Positions 1 to 8,749 of a stretch of 64,000 bases of DNA are shown piece by piece. Origin of the DNA: Methylorubrum rhodesianum (GTDB taxonomy: Bacteria > Pseudomonadota > Alphaproteobacteria > Rhizobiales > Beijerinckiaceae). The translations under genes and the position numbers were made by a program. The notes beneath the pieces are model-generated. The model searched no databases. It had not been told where the DNA came from and was given only the letters and a program-made list of their open reading frames with translations. The DNA is taken from assembly GCF_014199985.1 (NCBI RefSeq), contig NZ_JACHOS010000015.1, positions 62,001-126,000 of the forward strand. Direction: 5' to 3'. The number at the start of each line of letters is the position of its first letter. The stretch's first letter is position 1.

Positions 1-477
1 GAAGCCGCCCGCAGCGATGGCGGTCGCGCCGCCGCAATTGGCACAGAAGCCATGGCGCGCGTGCCATGTCAGCAGCGACTTGGCGGTGGCGATCAGCCCC
101 TGCTCCTCACGGGCCACGGCGCCCTCGGCGGCGAGCGCACGCAGATCGAGCGCCCGGTATCCGGGCGTCGGGAACAGGGGGGCGGCCTCCGCGGCGACCG
201 ACCCGGCGAAGACCGGCCGCCCCTCGGTCCGGCCGAGGAAGATCTCCACGGCTCGCTCGCCCGCGCGCGCCGCCTCCTCGGGCCTGAGCAGGGCCGTCCC
301 GGCCGCCTCCGGGTCGGCGCGCAGGATCACCGTCTCTCCCGCCATCAGCACGAGGCGGGCGTCGGGTCCGGCCTCGGCCAGGGAGGGCGTCGGGCCGAAC
401 TCGGCGGAGTGGCGCACGAGACGGCTCGCGGCGTAGGCGAGCGCGTCCCGGCCGGTGATGGCGGGCGAGCCGGTCAT
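1..477 (-). CDS. nudC: NAD(+)/NADH pyrophosphatase NudC, 5' part
   Basis: The minus frame is open from an ATG at 477 to the window edge, giving the first 159 residues of a Nudix-family NAD(H) diphosphatase. The N-terminal NUDIX-like half leads into the start of the zinc ribbon: WHARHGFCANCGG at about residues 139-151, with the first Cys pair CANC. The catalytic Nudix box would lie beyond the edge and is not seen. The enzyme family hydrolyses NAD(H), and also NAD-capped RNA, to NMN and AMP. It starts 10 nt after the stop of the HIT protein gene, so the two are probably cotranscribed; a Nudix and a HIT hydrolase together fit nucleotide clean-up. Recognition rests on the zinc-ribbon signature and its position in the protein. 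Confidence 0.85.
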   Translation of the reverse strand, partial: MTGSPAITGRDALAYAASRLVRHSAEFGPTPSLAEAGPDARLVLMAGETVILRADPEAAGTALLRPEEAARAGERAVEIFLGRTEGRPVFAGSVAAEAAPLFPTPGYRALDLRALAAEGAVAREEQGLIATAKSLLTWHARHGFCANCGGATAIAAGGF

Positions 478-487
478 GGCAGGCCCT

Positions 488-904
488 TCACGCGGCCACG
501 AACAGGGCGGCGGCCCGTTCGAGCAGGGCGGCGCGGGCGTGCGGCGGATAGGGCTTCCTCTCGCCGACGCCCCAGACCGGTCCGGGCCAGGCGGGGTCCG
601 ACTGGAACCGCGCCACGACGTGGATGTGGAGCTGCGACACCACGTTGCCGAGACTGGCCACGTTCACCTTGTCCGGCCGGGCGAGCGCCTGCACGACCCC
701 GACCGCGATGCGGATCTCGTCGAAGGCGAGGCTGGCATCCTCCGGCGTGAGGTCGGTGAGCTCGCGCAGGTCCGGTCGCCGCGGCACGAGGATCAGCCAC
801 GGGAAGCGGGCATCGTCCATCAAGAGGACGGAGCAGAGGGCGAGATCGCCCACGGGGTGGGTGTCGGCGGAAAGCCGCGGGTCGAGGGCGAAGGCGTCGG
901 TCAT
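488..904 (-). CDS. HIT family (histidine triad) protein
   Basis: A 138-residue protein carrying the histidine-triad signature QLHIHVVAR near residues 92-100 (HxHxH; the usual fourth ligand position is replaced, as in many bacterial HIT proteins). The family binds nucleotides and hydrolyses dinucleotide or nucleotidyl conjugates (Ap4A-type, AMP-NH2). Length is typical of the small HIT family. The ATG at 904 gives the full N-terminus, and the gene is directly followed by nudC on the same strand. Substrate cannot be told from sequence. Confidence 0.88.
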   Translation of the reverse strand: MTDAFALDPRLSADTHPVGDLALCSVLLMDDARFPWLILVPRRPDLRELTDLTPEDASLAFDEIRIAVGVVQALARPDKVNVASLGNVVSQLHIHVVARFQSDPAWPGPVWGVGERKPYPPHARAALLERAAALFVAA

Positions 905-1077
905 GCCGGGGATCTAGCGCACCGGCCCGAAAAGTGGTGGCCGGCTTTCGCATCAACCGGCACGGGGCGGCAGTGCGGGGCGGAAGACCGGCACCGGCCC
1001 GAAACAGGGCGTTCGGCCTGCCGCCGTCACGGGCGGCCTCGACCGCTCGGAGATCTCGCACATCGGTTCAATTTCGG

Positions 1078-1085
1078 TTAACCAT
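1078..1085 (+). promoter_or_regulatory. possible CtrA half-site upstream of HD-GYP gene
   Basis: The octamer TTAACCAT, inside a GGTTAACC dyad, lies about 65 nt before the HD-GYP start. TTAACCAT is one of the half-site forms described for the cell-cycle regulator CtrA in alphaproteobacteria. A second TTAA at the expected spacing is not visible, so this is only a candidate. Confidence 0.25.
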
Positions 1086-1147
1086 GTTCGGGCACGCATG
1101 AGGCAGCGATCGGGAGTCGGCGGGCGGGGGGCCGCGCCGGGATCGCC

Positions 1148-2212
1148 GTGGATGAGGCGATGACGGGCGACGCGGAAGGAAGCGGGCACGCGGTCGTCGC
1201 CGTGGTGGCGGCGAGGACCCCGGCTCCGCTCGTCCTCGCGCTGCGCGGACTGCCCTGCAGCGCCTGCATCGTCGCCGTCTCCGGCCGCGTCGTCGAGGAT
1301 CTCGTCGCCGAGGCGCCCGCCGTGATCGTGGTGGAAGCCGAGCCCGACCGGTTCGACGCCCCAGCCCTGATCCGCGCCCTGCGCGAGCAGGACTGGCTGG
1401 CGCGCACGCCCGTGCTGCTGGTGGCGGGCGGCGACGTGCGGACCCTGCGCCGGGTCGGCCGGGAGGCCGGCGCCACCGACGTGCTGTCGAAGCCCTTCGA
1501 TGCCGCGGAACTGCAGGATCGGGTCGGCGTGCTCATCGAACTCGCCCTGGCGCGCCGGGAGAACGACGACCGCGCGCACGCGATGCGGCGCGACGCCGCG
1601 CGGGCGGTGGCCGACGCCACGGCCCGCGAGCGCGAGATCATCCGCCGCCTGATGCTCGCCGCCGAATTCCGGGACGATCAGGCCGGCGATCACCTCACCC
1701 GCGTGGCCGGCTGCGTCATCGCCGTGGCCGAGGGCCTCGGCCTGTCGCCCGCGGAGGCCGACGACGTGGCACTCGCCTCGACGATGCACGACATCGGTAA
1801 GATCGGGGTTCCCGACCACATTCTGATGAAGGCCGGCCCCCTCACGTCCGACGAGTGGGAGGAGATGCGCCGGCACGCGCTGCGCGGCTACCACATGCTG
1901 CATGACAGCTCCTCGCGCCTGCTTCAGATCGCCGCCGAGATCGCGCTGACCCACCACGAGCGCTGGGACGGCACCGGCTATCCCCGCGGCCTCAAGGGCG
2001 AGGAAATTCCCTGCTCCGGCCGCATCGTCGCGGTCGCCGACGTGTTCGACGCGCTGATCTCCGCGCGAAGCTACAAGCCGGCCTGGTCCCTGGAGCGGGC
2101 GCGCGCCCATCTGGAGGCGGAGGCAGGCCGGCATTTCGACCCGGCCTGCGTCGCCGCCTTCCTCTCGCGCTGGGAGGACATCGTCGCGCTGGTGGAGGAA
2201 CGGGCGGCTTAG
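1148..2212 (+). CDS. response regulator-like protein with HD-GYP domain (c-di-GMP phosphodiesterase)
   Basis: Residues about 15-130 form a receiver-like domain and residues about 160-345 an HD-GYP domain. HD-GYP motifs are intact: HDIGK (214-218), HHE (269-271), WDGTGYP (273-279) and the late Asp in VADVFD. The family hydrolyses cyclic di-GMP with a di-iron or tri-iron centre in the cytoplasm. In the receiver, the usual phospho-acceptor strand reads VIVVEAEP, with Glu where Asp is expected, while the conserved Lys (SKPF, 115) is kept; phosphorylation is therefore doubtful. The start is GTG at 1148; an ATG at 1160 is an alternative that would lose four residues. No kinase is adjacent. Confidence 0.85.
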   Translation: MDEAMTGDAEGSGHAVVAVVAARTPAPLVLALRGLPCSACIVAVSGRVVEDLVAEAPAVIVVEAEPDRFDAPALIRALREQDWLARTPVLLVAGGDVRTLRRVGREAGATDVLSKPFDAAELQDRVGVLIELALARRENDDRAHAMRRDAARAVADATAREREIIRRLMLAAEFRDDQAGDHLTRVAGCVIAVAEGLGLSPAEADDVALASTMHDIGKIGVPDHILMKAGPLTSDEWEEMRRHALRGYHMLHDSSSRLLQIAAEIALTHHERWDGTGYPRGLKGEEIPCSGRIVAVADVFDALISARSYKPAWSLERARAHLEAEAGRHFDPACVAAFLSRWEDIVALVEERAA

Positions 2213-2350
2213 GCAAGGCCCCTTCCCTCGTGCAACCCTCACGCAACGCCCCTGCGCGGCGCGGGTAGTGGTCGCGGCCTCCGCTTGAGGCTAGAAGCGG
2301 CGCTTGATTCCGATCCGGCCGATCCACTTCGGTCCGAAGGCGCAGCTCCC

Positions 2351-4054
2351 TTGCCATTTCCGTCTCTGCCCTCCCCCCTCGCGCGGGCGCTCACCGAGCG
2401 CAGCTATGCCGAGCCGACCCCTGTCCAGCAGGCGGTGCTCGAGGCCGCTCCTGAACGCGACCTGCTCGTCTCCGCCCAGACCGGCTCGGGCAAGACCGTC
2501 GCCTTCGGCCTCGCCATCGCCGGCACGCTGCTCGGGCCCGAGGAGGCTCTGCCGCCGCCGGCCGCGCCGCTCGCCCTCGTCATCGCCCCGACCCGCGAGC
2601 TCGCGCTCCAGGTGCAGCGGGAGCTGACCTGGCTCTACGCGCAGACCGGAGCCCGCGTCGTCCCCTGCGTCGGCGGCATGGATCCGCGCCGCGAGGCCCG
2701 CGCGCTCGAGGCCGGCGTTCACATCGTCGTCGGCACGCCGGGGCGCCTGCGCGATCACATGGAGCGCGGCCGGCTCGTCACCGAGGGGCTGCGCGCGGTC
2801 GTCCTCGACGAGGCCGACGAGATGCTCGACATGGGCTTTCGCGAGGATCTCGAATTCATCCTGGCGGCGACGCCTCGTGACCGGCGCACCCTGCTGTTCT
2901 CGGCGACGCTGCCGAAGGCCATCGTCGCGCTCGCCGAGAGCTACCAGCGCGACGCCCTGCGCCTCGCCGTCGCCGGCGAGACCCGCGGTCACGCCGACAT
3001 CGTTTACCGCGCGGTGCGGGTGATGCCGCGAGAGGTCGAGCACGCGGTCGTCAACGTGCTGCGCTACGTCGATGCTCCGGTGGCGATCGTGTTCTGCAAC
3101 ACCCGCGACGGCGTGCGCCACCTCCAGGCTTCGCTGACCGAGCGGGGCTTCTCCGCCGTGGCGCTCTCGGGCGAACTCGGCCAGGGCGAGCGCAACGCCG
3201 CGCTCCAGGCCCTGCGCGACGGTCGCGCCCGCGTCTGCGTCGCCACGGACGTCGCCGCCCGCGGCATCGACCTGCCGGGGCTCGATCTCGTCATCCACGC
3301 CGACCTGCCGCACGATGCCGAGGTGATGCAGCACCGCTCCGGCCGCACCGGCCGCGCCGGCCGCAAGGGCACGAGCGTCGTGCTGGTGCCGCCCGCCCGG
3401 CGGCGGCGCGCCGAGCAGATGTTCGCCATCGCCAAGGTCAGCCCCGACTGGAGCGGCCCGCCGACCGCGGACGAGATCCGCGCCCTCGACCGCGAGCGGA
3501 TGATGTCCGATCCGCTGCTCTCCGAGCCCGAGACGGAGGAGGAGCGCGAGTGGGAGCGGGACTGGGCCGAGGCGCTGATGGAGCGCTGCCCGCCCGAGCG
3601 CCTCGCCGCCGCCTTCGCCCGGCTCTACCGCTCGCGCATCCCCGTGCCGGAGGAGGTCAGCGACCCGGCCTACGAGACGAGCCGGCGCTCCGATCCCCGC
3701 GGCGTGCCGGTCGGCGCTCCGCGCATCGGCGAGGACGAGCCGGCGGCATGGTTCCGGCTCAATCTCGGTCGCCGCGACCGGGTCGAGCCGCGCCGCCTGC
3801 TGCCGATGCTGACCCGCCGCGGGCAGATCGGACGCGGCGATATCGGCTCGATCCGGATCTTCGACAACGAAACCGCCTTCGAGGTACGTGCCAGCGCCGC
3901 GGAGGACTTCGCCGCGGCCTTCGCCCGGCGCGGACCGGCCGACGTCCGTGTCGAGCGGATGCAGGGCGACGGGCCCTCGCCGGTCAAGGCGCCGAAGAGC
4001 CCCCGTGCCCAGCGCCACCGCCGCGAGGCGACCAAGGCCGGCCGGGGCGGCTGA
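2351..4054 (+). CDS. DEAD-box ATP-dependent RNA helicase with DbpA-type RNA-binding domain
   Basis: All helicase motifs are present in order: Q motif (SYAEPTPVQQ), Walker A AQTGSGKT, PTRELA, TPGR, DEAD within LDEADEMLD, SAT, then RGIDLPGLD and HRSGRTGRAG in the second RecA domain. The last about 95 residues resemble the DbpA/CsdA RNA-binding domain (IGRGDIGSIRIFDNETAFEV), followed by a basic tail. Role: ATP-driven RNA unwinding, probably ribosome assembly, RNA decay or cold response. TTG at 2351 is chosen because it begins a normal short N-terminus ahead of the Q motif and has GAAGG upstream; the frame is also open from a TTG at 2285, which lacks a ribosome binding site. Monocistronic as far as seen. 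Confidence 0.9.
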   Translation: MPFPSLPSPLARALTERSYAEPTPVQQAVLEAAPERDLLVSAQTGSGKTVAFGLAIAGTLLGPEEALPPPAAPLALVIAPTRELALQVQRELTWLYAQTGARVVPCVGGMDPRREARALEAGVHIVVGTPGRLRDHMERGRLVTEGLRAVVLDEADEMLDMGFREDLEFILAATPRDRRTLLFSATLPKAIVALAESYQRDALRLAVAGETRGHADIVYRAVRVMPREVEHAVVNVLRYVDAPVAIVFCNTRDGVRHLQASLTERGFSAVALSGELGQGERNAALQALRDGRARVCVATDVAARGIDLPGLDLVIHADLPHDAEVMQHRSGRTGRAGRKGTSVVLVPPARRRRAEQMFAIAKVSPDWSGPPTADEIRALDRERMMSDPLLSEPETEEEREWERDWAEALMERCPPERLAAAFARLYRSRIPVPEEVSDPAYETSRRSDPRGVPVGAPRIGEDEPAAWFRLNLGRRDRVEPRRLLPMLTRRGQIGRGDIGSIRIFDNETAFEVRASAAEDFAAAFARRGPADVRVERMQGDGPSPVKAPKSPRAQRHRREATKAGRGG

Positions 4055-4253
4055 GCGCCGTCGGCCGGATCCCGCGGGGGCGGGTTTCCGGTCGATCGAT
4101 TCGCTCCTGATCGTCTTGGCGATGGGCGCTGACACGATCTCGGCAGGCCGGCGCGGCGCCCGGGCGAAGCCTGGATCCGCCCGAAGGGATCTGCCGAACT
4201 GGCCGTGAAACGGCGTTCCGCCCGATCGAGGCGGGCGCCGACCTGTCCCGCCG

Positions 4254-5150
4254 CTACTCGCCCGCGGACTTGCCGCCGAGCAGGCCGTTCACCGCAGCAT
4301 CCCAGCCTTCCCGGATCTGGCGGCCGCCGGGAATCTTGACGCCGAGCAGTTCGGGCTCGTCGGCTGTGTCCTGCGCCGGCTTGGCGGCGGGGGGCTGCGC
4401 CGAAGCGGTCTGCGTCGGCCTCGTTTCCGCGGCCCGGTTGCGCGCCGTCGGCACCGCCTTGCGGGCGGCATCGGTCTTCGCGACCTCGCTCTTGGCCTCA
4501 CCTTTGGCCTCGACCTTTGCGCTCTCGGACTTCGCCTTCGGCGCGGGCAGCGACACGAACTTCGCGGGCTGCTCGGACTTGGCCCGGACCGACTCGCTCC
4601 GGGTCGGAGGCAGCGGCACCATGACCTTGGCGGGCGCGACAGTCGCCGCCGTGCGGATCGCGGCCGGGACGGTTGGTGCGGGTTCGATCGGCAGGTTCGC
4701 CCGGGCGGGCGAGGCCGGGGGCGTTGCGGCCCGGACCGGCTCCGCGGCGCGGGTGGGCGCCGCGACCTGCGCGGGGGGCGTGACTTGAACTGGCGTTGCG
4801 ACCTGGACAGGTGCCGCGACTTGAACAGGTGCCGTAGCCGTCGATGCCGGCGCTGCGGGTTCGACGGCCGCGAGGCTCGCCCGGAGCGGCTCCGGTGGGG
4901 ATCCTGCGACGGACGGCGCCAGCGCCGGGACGCCGTCCTTCAGGTCGGGCCATTGCGAGGCGACGGGTGCGATCCGGGCCGGCCGGCTCCGGGGATCGGC
5001 GAGATCGGAGAAGAACGAGAACGCCCCGACGGCGAAGACGAGAAGGGCCGCACTCCCCCCCGCGATGCCCGCGACAACGGGCAGCCGGAACCGAGCCTGG
5101 GCCCTCGCCTCGGACGGGCGGGTTTCGGACGGATGAATTGCCACCGACAT
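4254..5150 (-). CDS. Ala/Pro-rich single-span membrane protein, unknown function
   Basis: A 298-residue protein with a cytoplasmic N-terminus, one membrane helix (about residues 26-47, VVAGIAGGSAALLVFAVGAF) and a long low-complexity Ala/Pro/Lys/Thr-rich stretch that includes a repeated VQVA(A/T)P segment. A short conserved-looking C-terminus follows (LGVKIPGGRQIREGWDAAVNG). The low-complexity part may be periplasmic and span the cell wall, as in TonB-like proteins, but no TonB motif is seen. ATG at 5150 is preceded by AAGAGG at good spacing; the longer frame to 5255 is probably not translated. I do not recognise a family. Confidence 0.65.
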   Translation of the reverse strand: MSVAIHPSETRPSEARAQARFRLPVVAGIAGGSAALLVFAVGAFSFFSDLADPRSRPARIAPVASQWPDLKDGVPALAPSVAGSPPEPLRASLAAVEPAAPASTATAPVQVAAPVQVATPVQVTPPAQVAAPTRAAEPVRAATPPASPARANLPIEPAPTVPAAIRTAATVAPAKVMVPLPPTRSESVRAKSEQPAKFVSLPAPKAKSESAKVEAKGEAKSEVAKTDAARKAVPTARNRAAETRPTQTASAQPPAAKPAQDTADEPELLGVKIPGGRQIREGWDAAVNGLLGGKSAGE

Positions 5151-5666
5151 GCGGTCGGCCTCTTGCACGTTGTACCCCTGCAACAACACGGCCTCGGCAA
5201 TGCGGCGGCAAGATGTCCGCGCGGCCTGAACAGAATTCAGGCGTCGTCCATCCACACGAATCTGTCGGAATCTCCGAGGCGGCTAAACCTGGCCGGAAGG
5301 CGTGTGCCGCGGACAAGTCTCGCCCCGATCTGTTCTCGCAAACGTTCGTAAAGGACGTGCTTTAACGGAGCGTGTAGTCGGGGCGGGCCTCGGCGGGCCT
5401 TCGCGCAGTTTTCGAGCCCGGCGATCATAAGAGAAACATCAGTGCGCCGTGCGGCCCTGCCGCGCCGCCGCGCCATGGACTTTCCTGCGGGGATCGGCCA
5501 CGGTGCCGCTGTGCCGAAAGAGTAGAGATCTGAGACTTTTATCCGATGTCGGCTTGCCGAATTGTCCCGGGCCCGACCGGTCCCCGGCGCCCTCGGCGGG
5601 CAGTGGCCTGACCGATCGCGAGGGCCCGTGCCGAATCCCGCCGCGACGCAACCCGATCTGTCGCCG
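5151..5666. other. intergenic region, divergent promoters
   Basis: About 515 nt between the divergent membrane-protein and kinase genes. It holds one short inverted repeat (listed separately). The kinase may start as far upstream as 5562, so the true gap could be about 400 nt. No RNA gene or further convincing ORF is seen. Confidence 0.5.
5224..5242. promoter_or_regulatory. 7-bp-arm inverted repeat (possible operator)
   Basis: GCCTGAA-cagaa-TTCAGGC is a perfect dyad about 75 nt upstream of the 5150 start. Without a T-tract it is more like an operator than a terminator. The binding protein is unknown. Confidence 0.25.
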
Positions 5667-7157
5667 ATGATGGCGCAACCGACGGCCGATCCCAAATCCA
5701 ACGAGGCGCAGGATCGGGCCGGGGGCACGGCCGTGCCGTTCTGGGCCGGCTGGCCGACGCGCACGCGCCTGATCCTGATCGTGCTCGCCATCGATGTCGT
5801 CGCCGCCCTGGTCTCCTGCGGCGTCATCGTTCTGACCGCGCGCAGCGCCGTGCAGGTCGAGATGGCGGCCAGCCTCGCGACCGTCGAGCCTCTGGTGGCC
5901 GATACCATCCGCTCCCTGCGCAGCCCGAGTCCGGAGAGCGTGCTCCACACCCTCGACCTGCGCTTCCAGGCCCTGCGCCACGTGCGCGTGACGATCCTCG
6001 ATGCGGAGGGCCGGCGGATCGGCTTCGGTCCGTCCGAGCAGGGGCGCGAGCAGCGCACGGCGCCGCGCTGGTTCGTCCGTCTGATCGCCCCCGAGCCGCA
6101 CCAGCACGATTTGCCCATCGTCGTGCGGGGCGAGCGGATCGGCACCGCCGCGATCGCGACCCAGCCCCTCGACGAGATCGAGGAGGTCTGGGGCTATGCC
6201 CGCTCGCTGGCCCTGGCCAGCCTGATCCTGAACCTCGCGGTGCTCGCCGCCCTCACCCTGGCGCTCGGGCGCATCCTGCGGCCGCTCGGCCGCCTCGCCG
6301 AGGGGCTGACCCGGCTGGAGCGGCACGACTACACCGCCCATCTCGATCCGCCCGCCTCCCGCGAGCTGGCGGTGATCGCCGAGCGCTTCAACCGCGTCGC
6401 CGGGGCACTCTCCGAGGCGCGGGCCGCCAACGGCCGTCTCAACCGCCAATTGCTGACGGCCCAGGACGACGAGCGCGCCCGCATCGCGCTCGAACTCCAC
6501 GACGAATTCGGCCCGTGCCTGTTCGCCCTGGAGGCGAACGCGGCCTCCGTGGCGCGGCTCGCCGCCAGCCCCGGCGAGATCGACCGCGGCCGGCTCGCGG
6601 CGCGGGCCGGGGATATCGGCAGCATCGTCGGCCAGGTTCAGATCCTCAACCGCGACCTCCTCAACCGCCTGCGCCCGCACGGGCTCGGCGAGGTGCCGCT
6701 CGCCGATTGCCTCAGCCTCCTGCTGCGCGACTTCCAGCGGCGCCACCCCGAAACGCGCTTCGACGGTGCGTTCGAGGGGCTGGCGCGAGGATACGGCGAC
6801 ATCGTCGACCTCACCGTGTTCCGCTGCATCCAGGAGAGCAGCACGAATGCCGTGCGCCACGGCGGCGCCCGCCACGTCCGGGCCCGGGTGGCGGAGGAGA
6901 CCGACGCGGCCGGCCTGACGACCCTGCACTTGAGCGTCGAGGATGACGGCAGCGGCATCGCCCCCGGCCATCGCGTCGGCCTCGGCCTCTCGGGGATGCG
7001 CGAGCGGGTCGAGGCGCTCGGCGGCCATTTCCACCTCGACACGGCTTCTCTTGACAACGGCCCCTCCGGAACCGTTGTCCGGATCACCCTCCCGATCGAT
7101 CCCGAGCGCGACGGCAGCGAGGTCCCTCCTCCGCCCGCCGCGCCGCAACCCAAGTGA
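5667..7157 (+). CDS. sensor histidine kinase, NarX/UhpB type (HisKA_3)
   Basis: About 496 residues. Two membrane helices (about residues 32-54 and 173-197) flank a roughly 120-residue periplasmic sensor region without an obvious known fold. A HAMP-like linker is followed by the HisKA_3 dimerisation helix with the phospho-acceptor His in ALELHDEFGP, then an HATPase_c domain (N box SSTNAVRHGG, G box VGLGLSGMRERVEALGG). This kinase class pairs with NarL/LuxR-type regulators, and exactly such a gene starts 10 nt downstream. The signal is unknown. Start is uncertain: ATG 5667 gives a normal N-terminus, but the frame is open from GTG 5628 and TTG 5562. Confidence 0.87.
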   Translation: MMAQPTADPKSNEAQDRAGGTAVPFWAGWPTRTRLILIVLAIDVVAALVSCGVIVLTARSAVQVEMAASLATVEPLVADTIRSLRSPSPESVLHTLDLRFQALRHVRVTILDAEGRRIGFGPSEQGREQRTAPRWFVRLIAPEPHQHDLPIVVRGERIGTAAIATQPLDEIEEVWGYARSLALASLILNLAVLAALTLALGRILRPLGRLAEGLTRLERHDYTAHLDPPASRELAVIAERFNRVAGALSEARAANGRLNRQLLTAQDDERARIALELHDEFGPCLFALEANAASVARLAASPGEIDRGRLAARAGDIGSIVGQVQILNRDLLNRLRPHGLGEVPLADCLSLLLRDFQRRHPETRFDGAFEGLARGYGDIVDLTVFRCIQESSTNAVRHGGARHVRARVAEETDAAGLTTLHLSVEDDGSGIAPGHRVGLGLSGMRERVEALGGHFHLDTASLDNGPSGTVVRITLPIDPERDGSEVPPPPAAPQPK

Positions 7158-7167
7158 TGCGTGTGAG

Positions 7168-7857
7168 ATGAACGCCCCGGTCAGCAGCCCCGTGATGAAA
7201 GCGGCGTCGAGCAAGGGCGGTCCCGTCCCGGTTCTGGTCATCGACGATCATCCGATCGTCCTGCAGGGCTGCCGCCGCGTGCTGGAGGATGCCGGGATCG
7301 AGACCGTGGTGGAGGCGACCGGCGTCGTCTCCGGCTACCGGGCCTTCCACCGCCTGCGCCCGCCCGTGGTGATCTGCGACCTGACCTTCCAGGGCAGCGG
7401 GCTCGCCGGCCTCGCCCTGATCCGGCGCATGCGCGCCATCGAGCCCGAGACCCGCGTGCTCGTCTTCTCGATGCACAACGACCCCGTCATCGTCTCCCGG
7501 GCATTGGAGGCCGGAGCGCTCGGCTACGTCCTCAAGGACCACGCCTCGAACGAGCTCTTCCAGGCCTTCGAGCGGGTGCGCGCCGGCGAGGTCTATCTCG
7601 ACCGCCGGCTCGCCACCGAGGTCGCCATGCTGCGCGCCGACCCGCGCCGCACCCCCGAAACCCAACTCACGCCGCGCGAACAGCAGATCCTCGCCCGCCT
7701 CGCCCAGGGCAAGTCCTACGGCGCCATCGCCGCCGACCTCTCGGTCAGCTACAAGACCGTCACGAACGCCTGCTCGCAGATGCGCCAGAAGCTCAAGGTG
7801 CGCACGCTGGCCGAACTGATCCACGTGGCGGTGACCCAGGCCCAGAGGCAGGGCTGA
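7168..7857 (+). CDS. two-component response regulator, NarL/LuxR family
   Basis: 229 residues: receiver domain (acidic pair D26-D27, phospho-acceptor D71 in VICDLTF, conserved K123 in YVLKD) and a C-terminal LuxR/GerE helix-turn-helix (LTPREQQILARLAQGKSYGA). It is the cognate partner of the kinase ending 10 nt upstream. As a NarL-type factor it should bind DNA as a phosphorylated dimer; targets are unknown. ATG 7168 is used; ATG 7195 is possible and would still leave the receiver intact. Confidence 0.9.
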   Translation: MNAPVSSPVMKAASSKGGPVPVLVIDDHPIVLQGCRRVLEDAGIETVVEATGVVSGYRAFHRLRPPVVICDLTFQGSGLAGLALIRRMRAIEPETRVLVFSMHNDPVIVSRALEAGALGYVLKDHASNELFQAFERVRAGEVYLDRRLATEVAMLRADPRRTPETQLTPREQQILARLAQGKSYGAIAADLSVSYKTVTNACSQMRQKLKVRTLAELIHVAVTQAQRQG

Positions 7858-7906
7858 GGCAGCCTGAGGCCGGGCTGATTTTTCCCCAAGGGACGGAGCG
7901 CTGTTC

Positions 7907-8590
7907 TTGGCCGATTTTCCCTCCGCCGGGGGCTTCACGCAGGAAGCCTGGGCCCGCAACCTCGCGGCCTACGAGACCATCCGCACGATGCCGTTCAACG
8001 CGGAACTGGCGGACGGGTCGCTCAGCCCTGAGCGCTTCCGCCGCTACATCGTGCAGGACGCGCACTACCTCATCGGCTTCGGCCGGGCCCTGGCCCTCGC
8101 CGCCGCCAAGGCGCCGCATCCCGACCGGATCGTGCAGTTCGCCCGTAGTGCCGAGACCGCCATTGTGGTCGAGCGCGCCCTGCACGGCGGCTTCTTCCGG
8201 GATTACGGCATCGACGCCGCGACCTTTTCGGCGACGCCCTTGTCGCCGGCCTGCGATCACTACGTCGCGTGGCTGACGGCCACGGCCTATGCCGAGCCCT
8301 ACGAAGTCGTGCTCGGGGCGCTCCTGCCCTGCTTCTGGATCTATGCCGAGGTCGGCCGCGACATCTTCGCCCGCGCGAGCCCGGACAATCCCTACCGCGC
8401 CTGGATCGACACCTATGCCGGCGAGGAGTTCGGCGAGGCGGTGGCGGCGATGATCGCCGCGACCGACGAGGCCGCGACGGGCGCCTCGCCCATCCTGCGG
8501 GATCGCATGCACGCGGCCTACGCCCACGCCACCCGCCTCGAATACGGGTTCTGGGAGGGGGCCTACCGCGACGTTTCCTGGCCGCTGTAA
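7907..8590 (+). CDS. tenA: TenA family protein (thiaminase II / aminopyrimidine aminohydrolase)
   Basis: 227 residues of the all-helical TenA fold. The catalytic Cys motif is present (ALLPCFWIYAEVG, C142), as are D51 in YIVQDAHYL and the late YRAWIDTYAGEEF motif. The family hydrolyses degraded thiamine pyrimidines (amino-HMP) or cleaves thiamine, so the gene probably serves thiamine-pyrimidine salvage. The window also encodes ThiE and ThiD at 34-35 kb, which would use the HMP produced. Start is TTG at 7907, with GGGACGGAG upstream. The 50-nt gap after the response regulator leaves cotranscription open. No TPP-riboswitch core is visible upstream. Confidence 0.85.
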   Translation: MADFPSAGGFTQEAWARNLAAYETIRTMPFNAELADGSLSPERFRRYIVQDAHYLIGFGRALALAAAKAPHPDRIVQFARSAETAIVVERALHGGFFRDYGIDAATFSATPLSPACDHYVAWLTATAYAEPYEVVLGALLPCFWIYAEVGRDIFARASPDNPYRAWIDTYAGEEFGEAVAAMIAATDEAATGASPILRDRMHAAYAHATRLEYGFWEGAYRDVSWPL

Positions 8591-8749
8591 CCTGAATCCG
8601 ACAGCGGACCGCTGCATCTTGGCCGTTTCCTTGCACGGTCTTGTCACCGCCGGCCGTTGCGCGCAGGCGGGTTTCACGCTTGATCTATGAGGCGTGGCGC
8701 CGTGCCCTCGTACGAGGGGCGGCGTCATCGAACGGGGGGTGGGAGCGAT

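Noticed and set aside
2291..4135. 614-codon minus frame opposite the DEAD-box helicase
   Set aside because: Complementary-frame artefact; helicase motifs are on plus.
5439..7241. 600-codon minus frame opposite the histidine kinase
   Set aside because: No motif; kinase motifs are on plus.
7858..7906. TPP riboswitch before tenA
   Set aside because: The gap is too short and lacks the conserved core.
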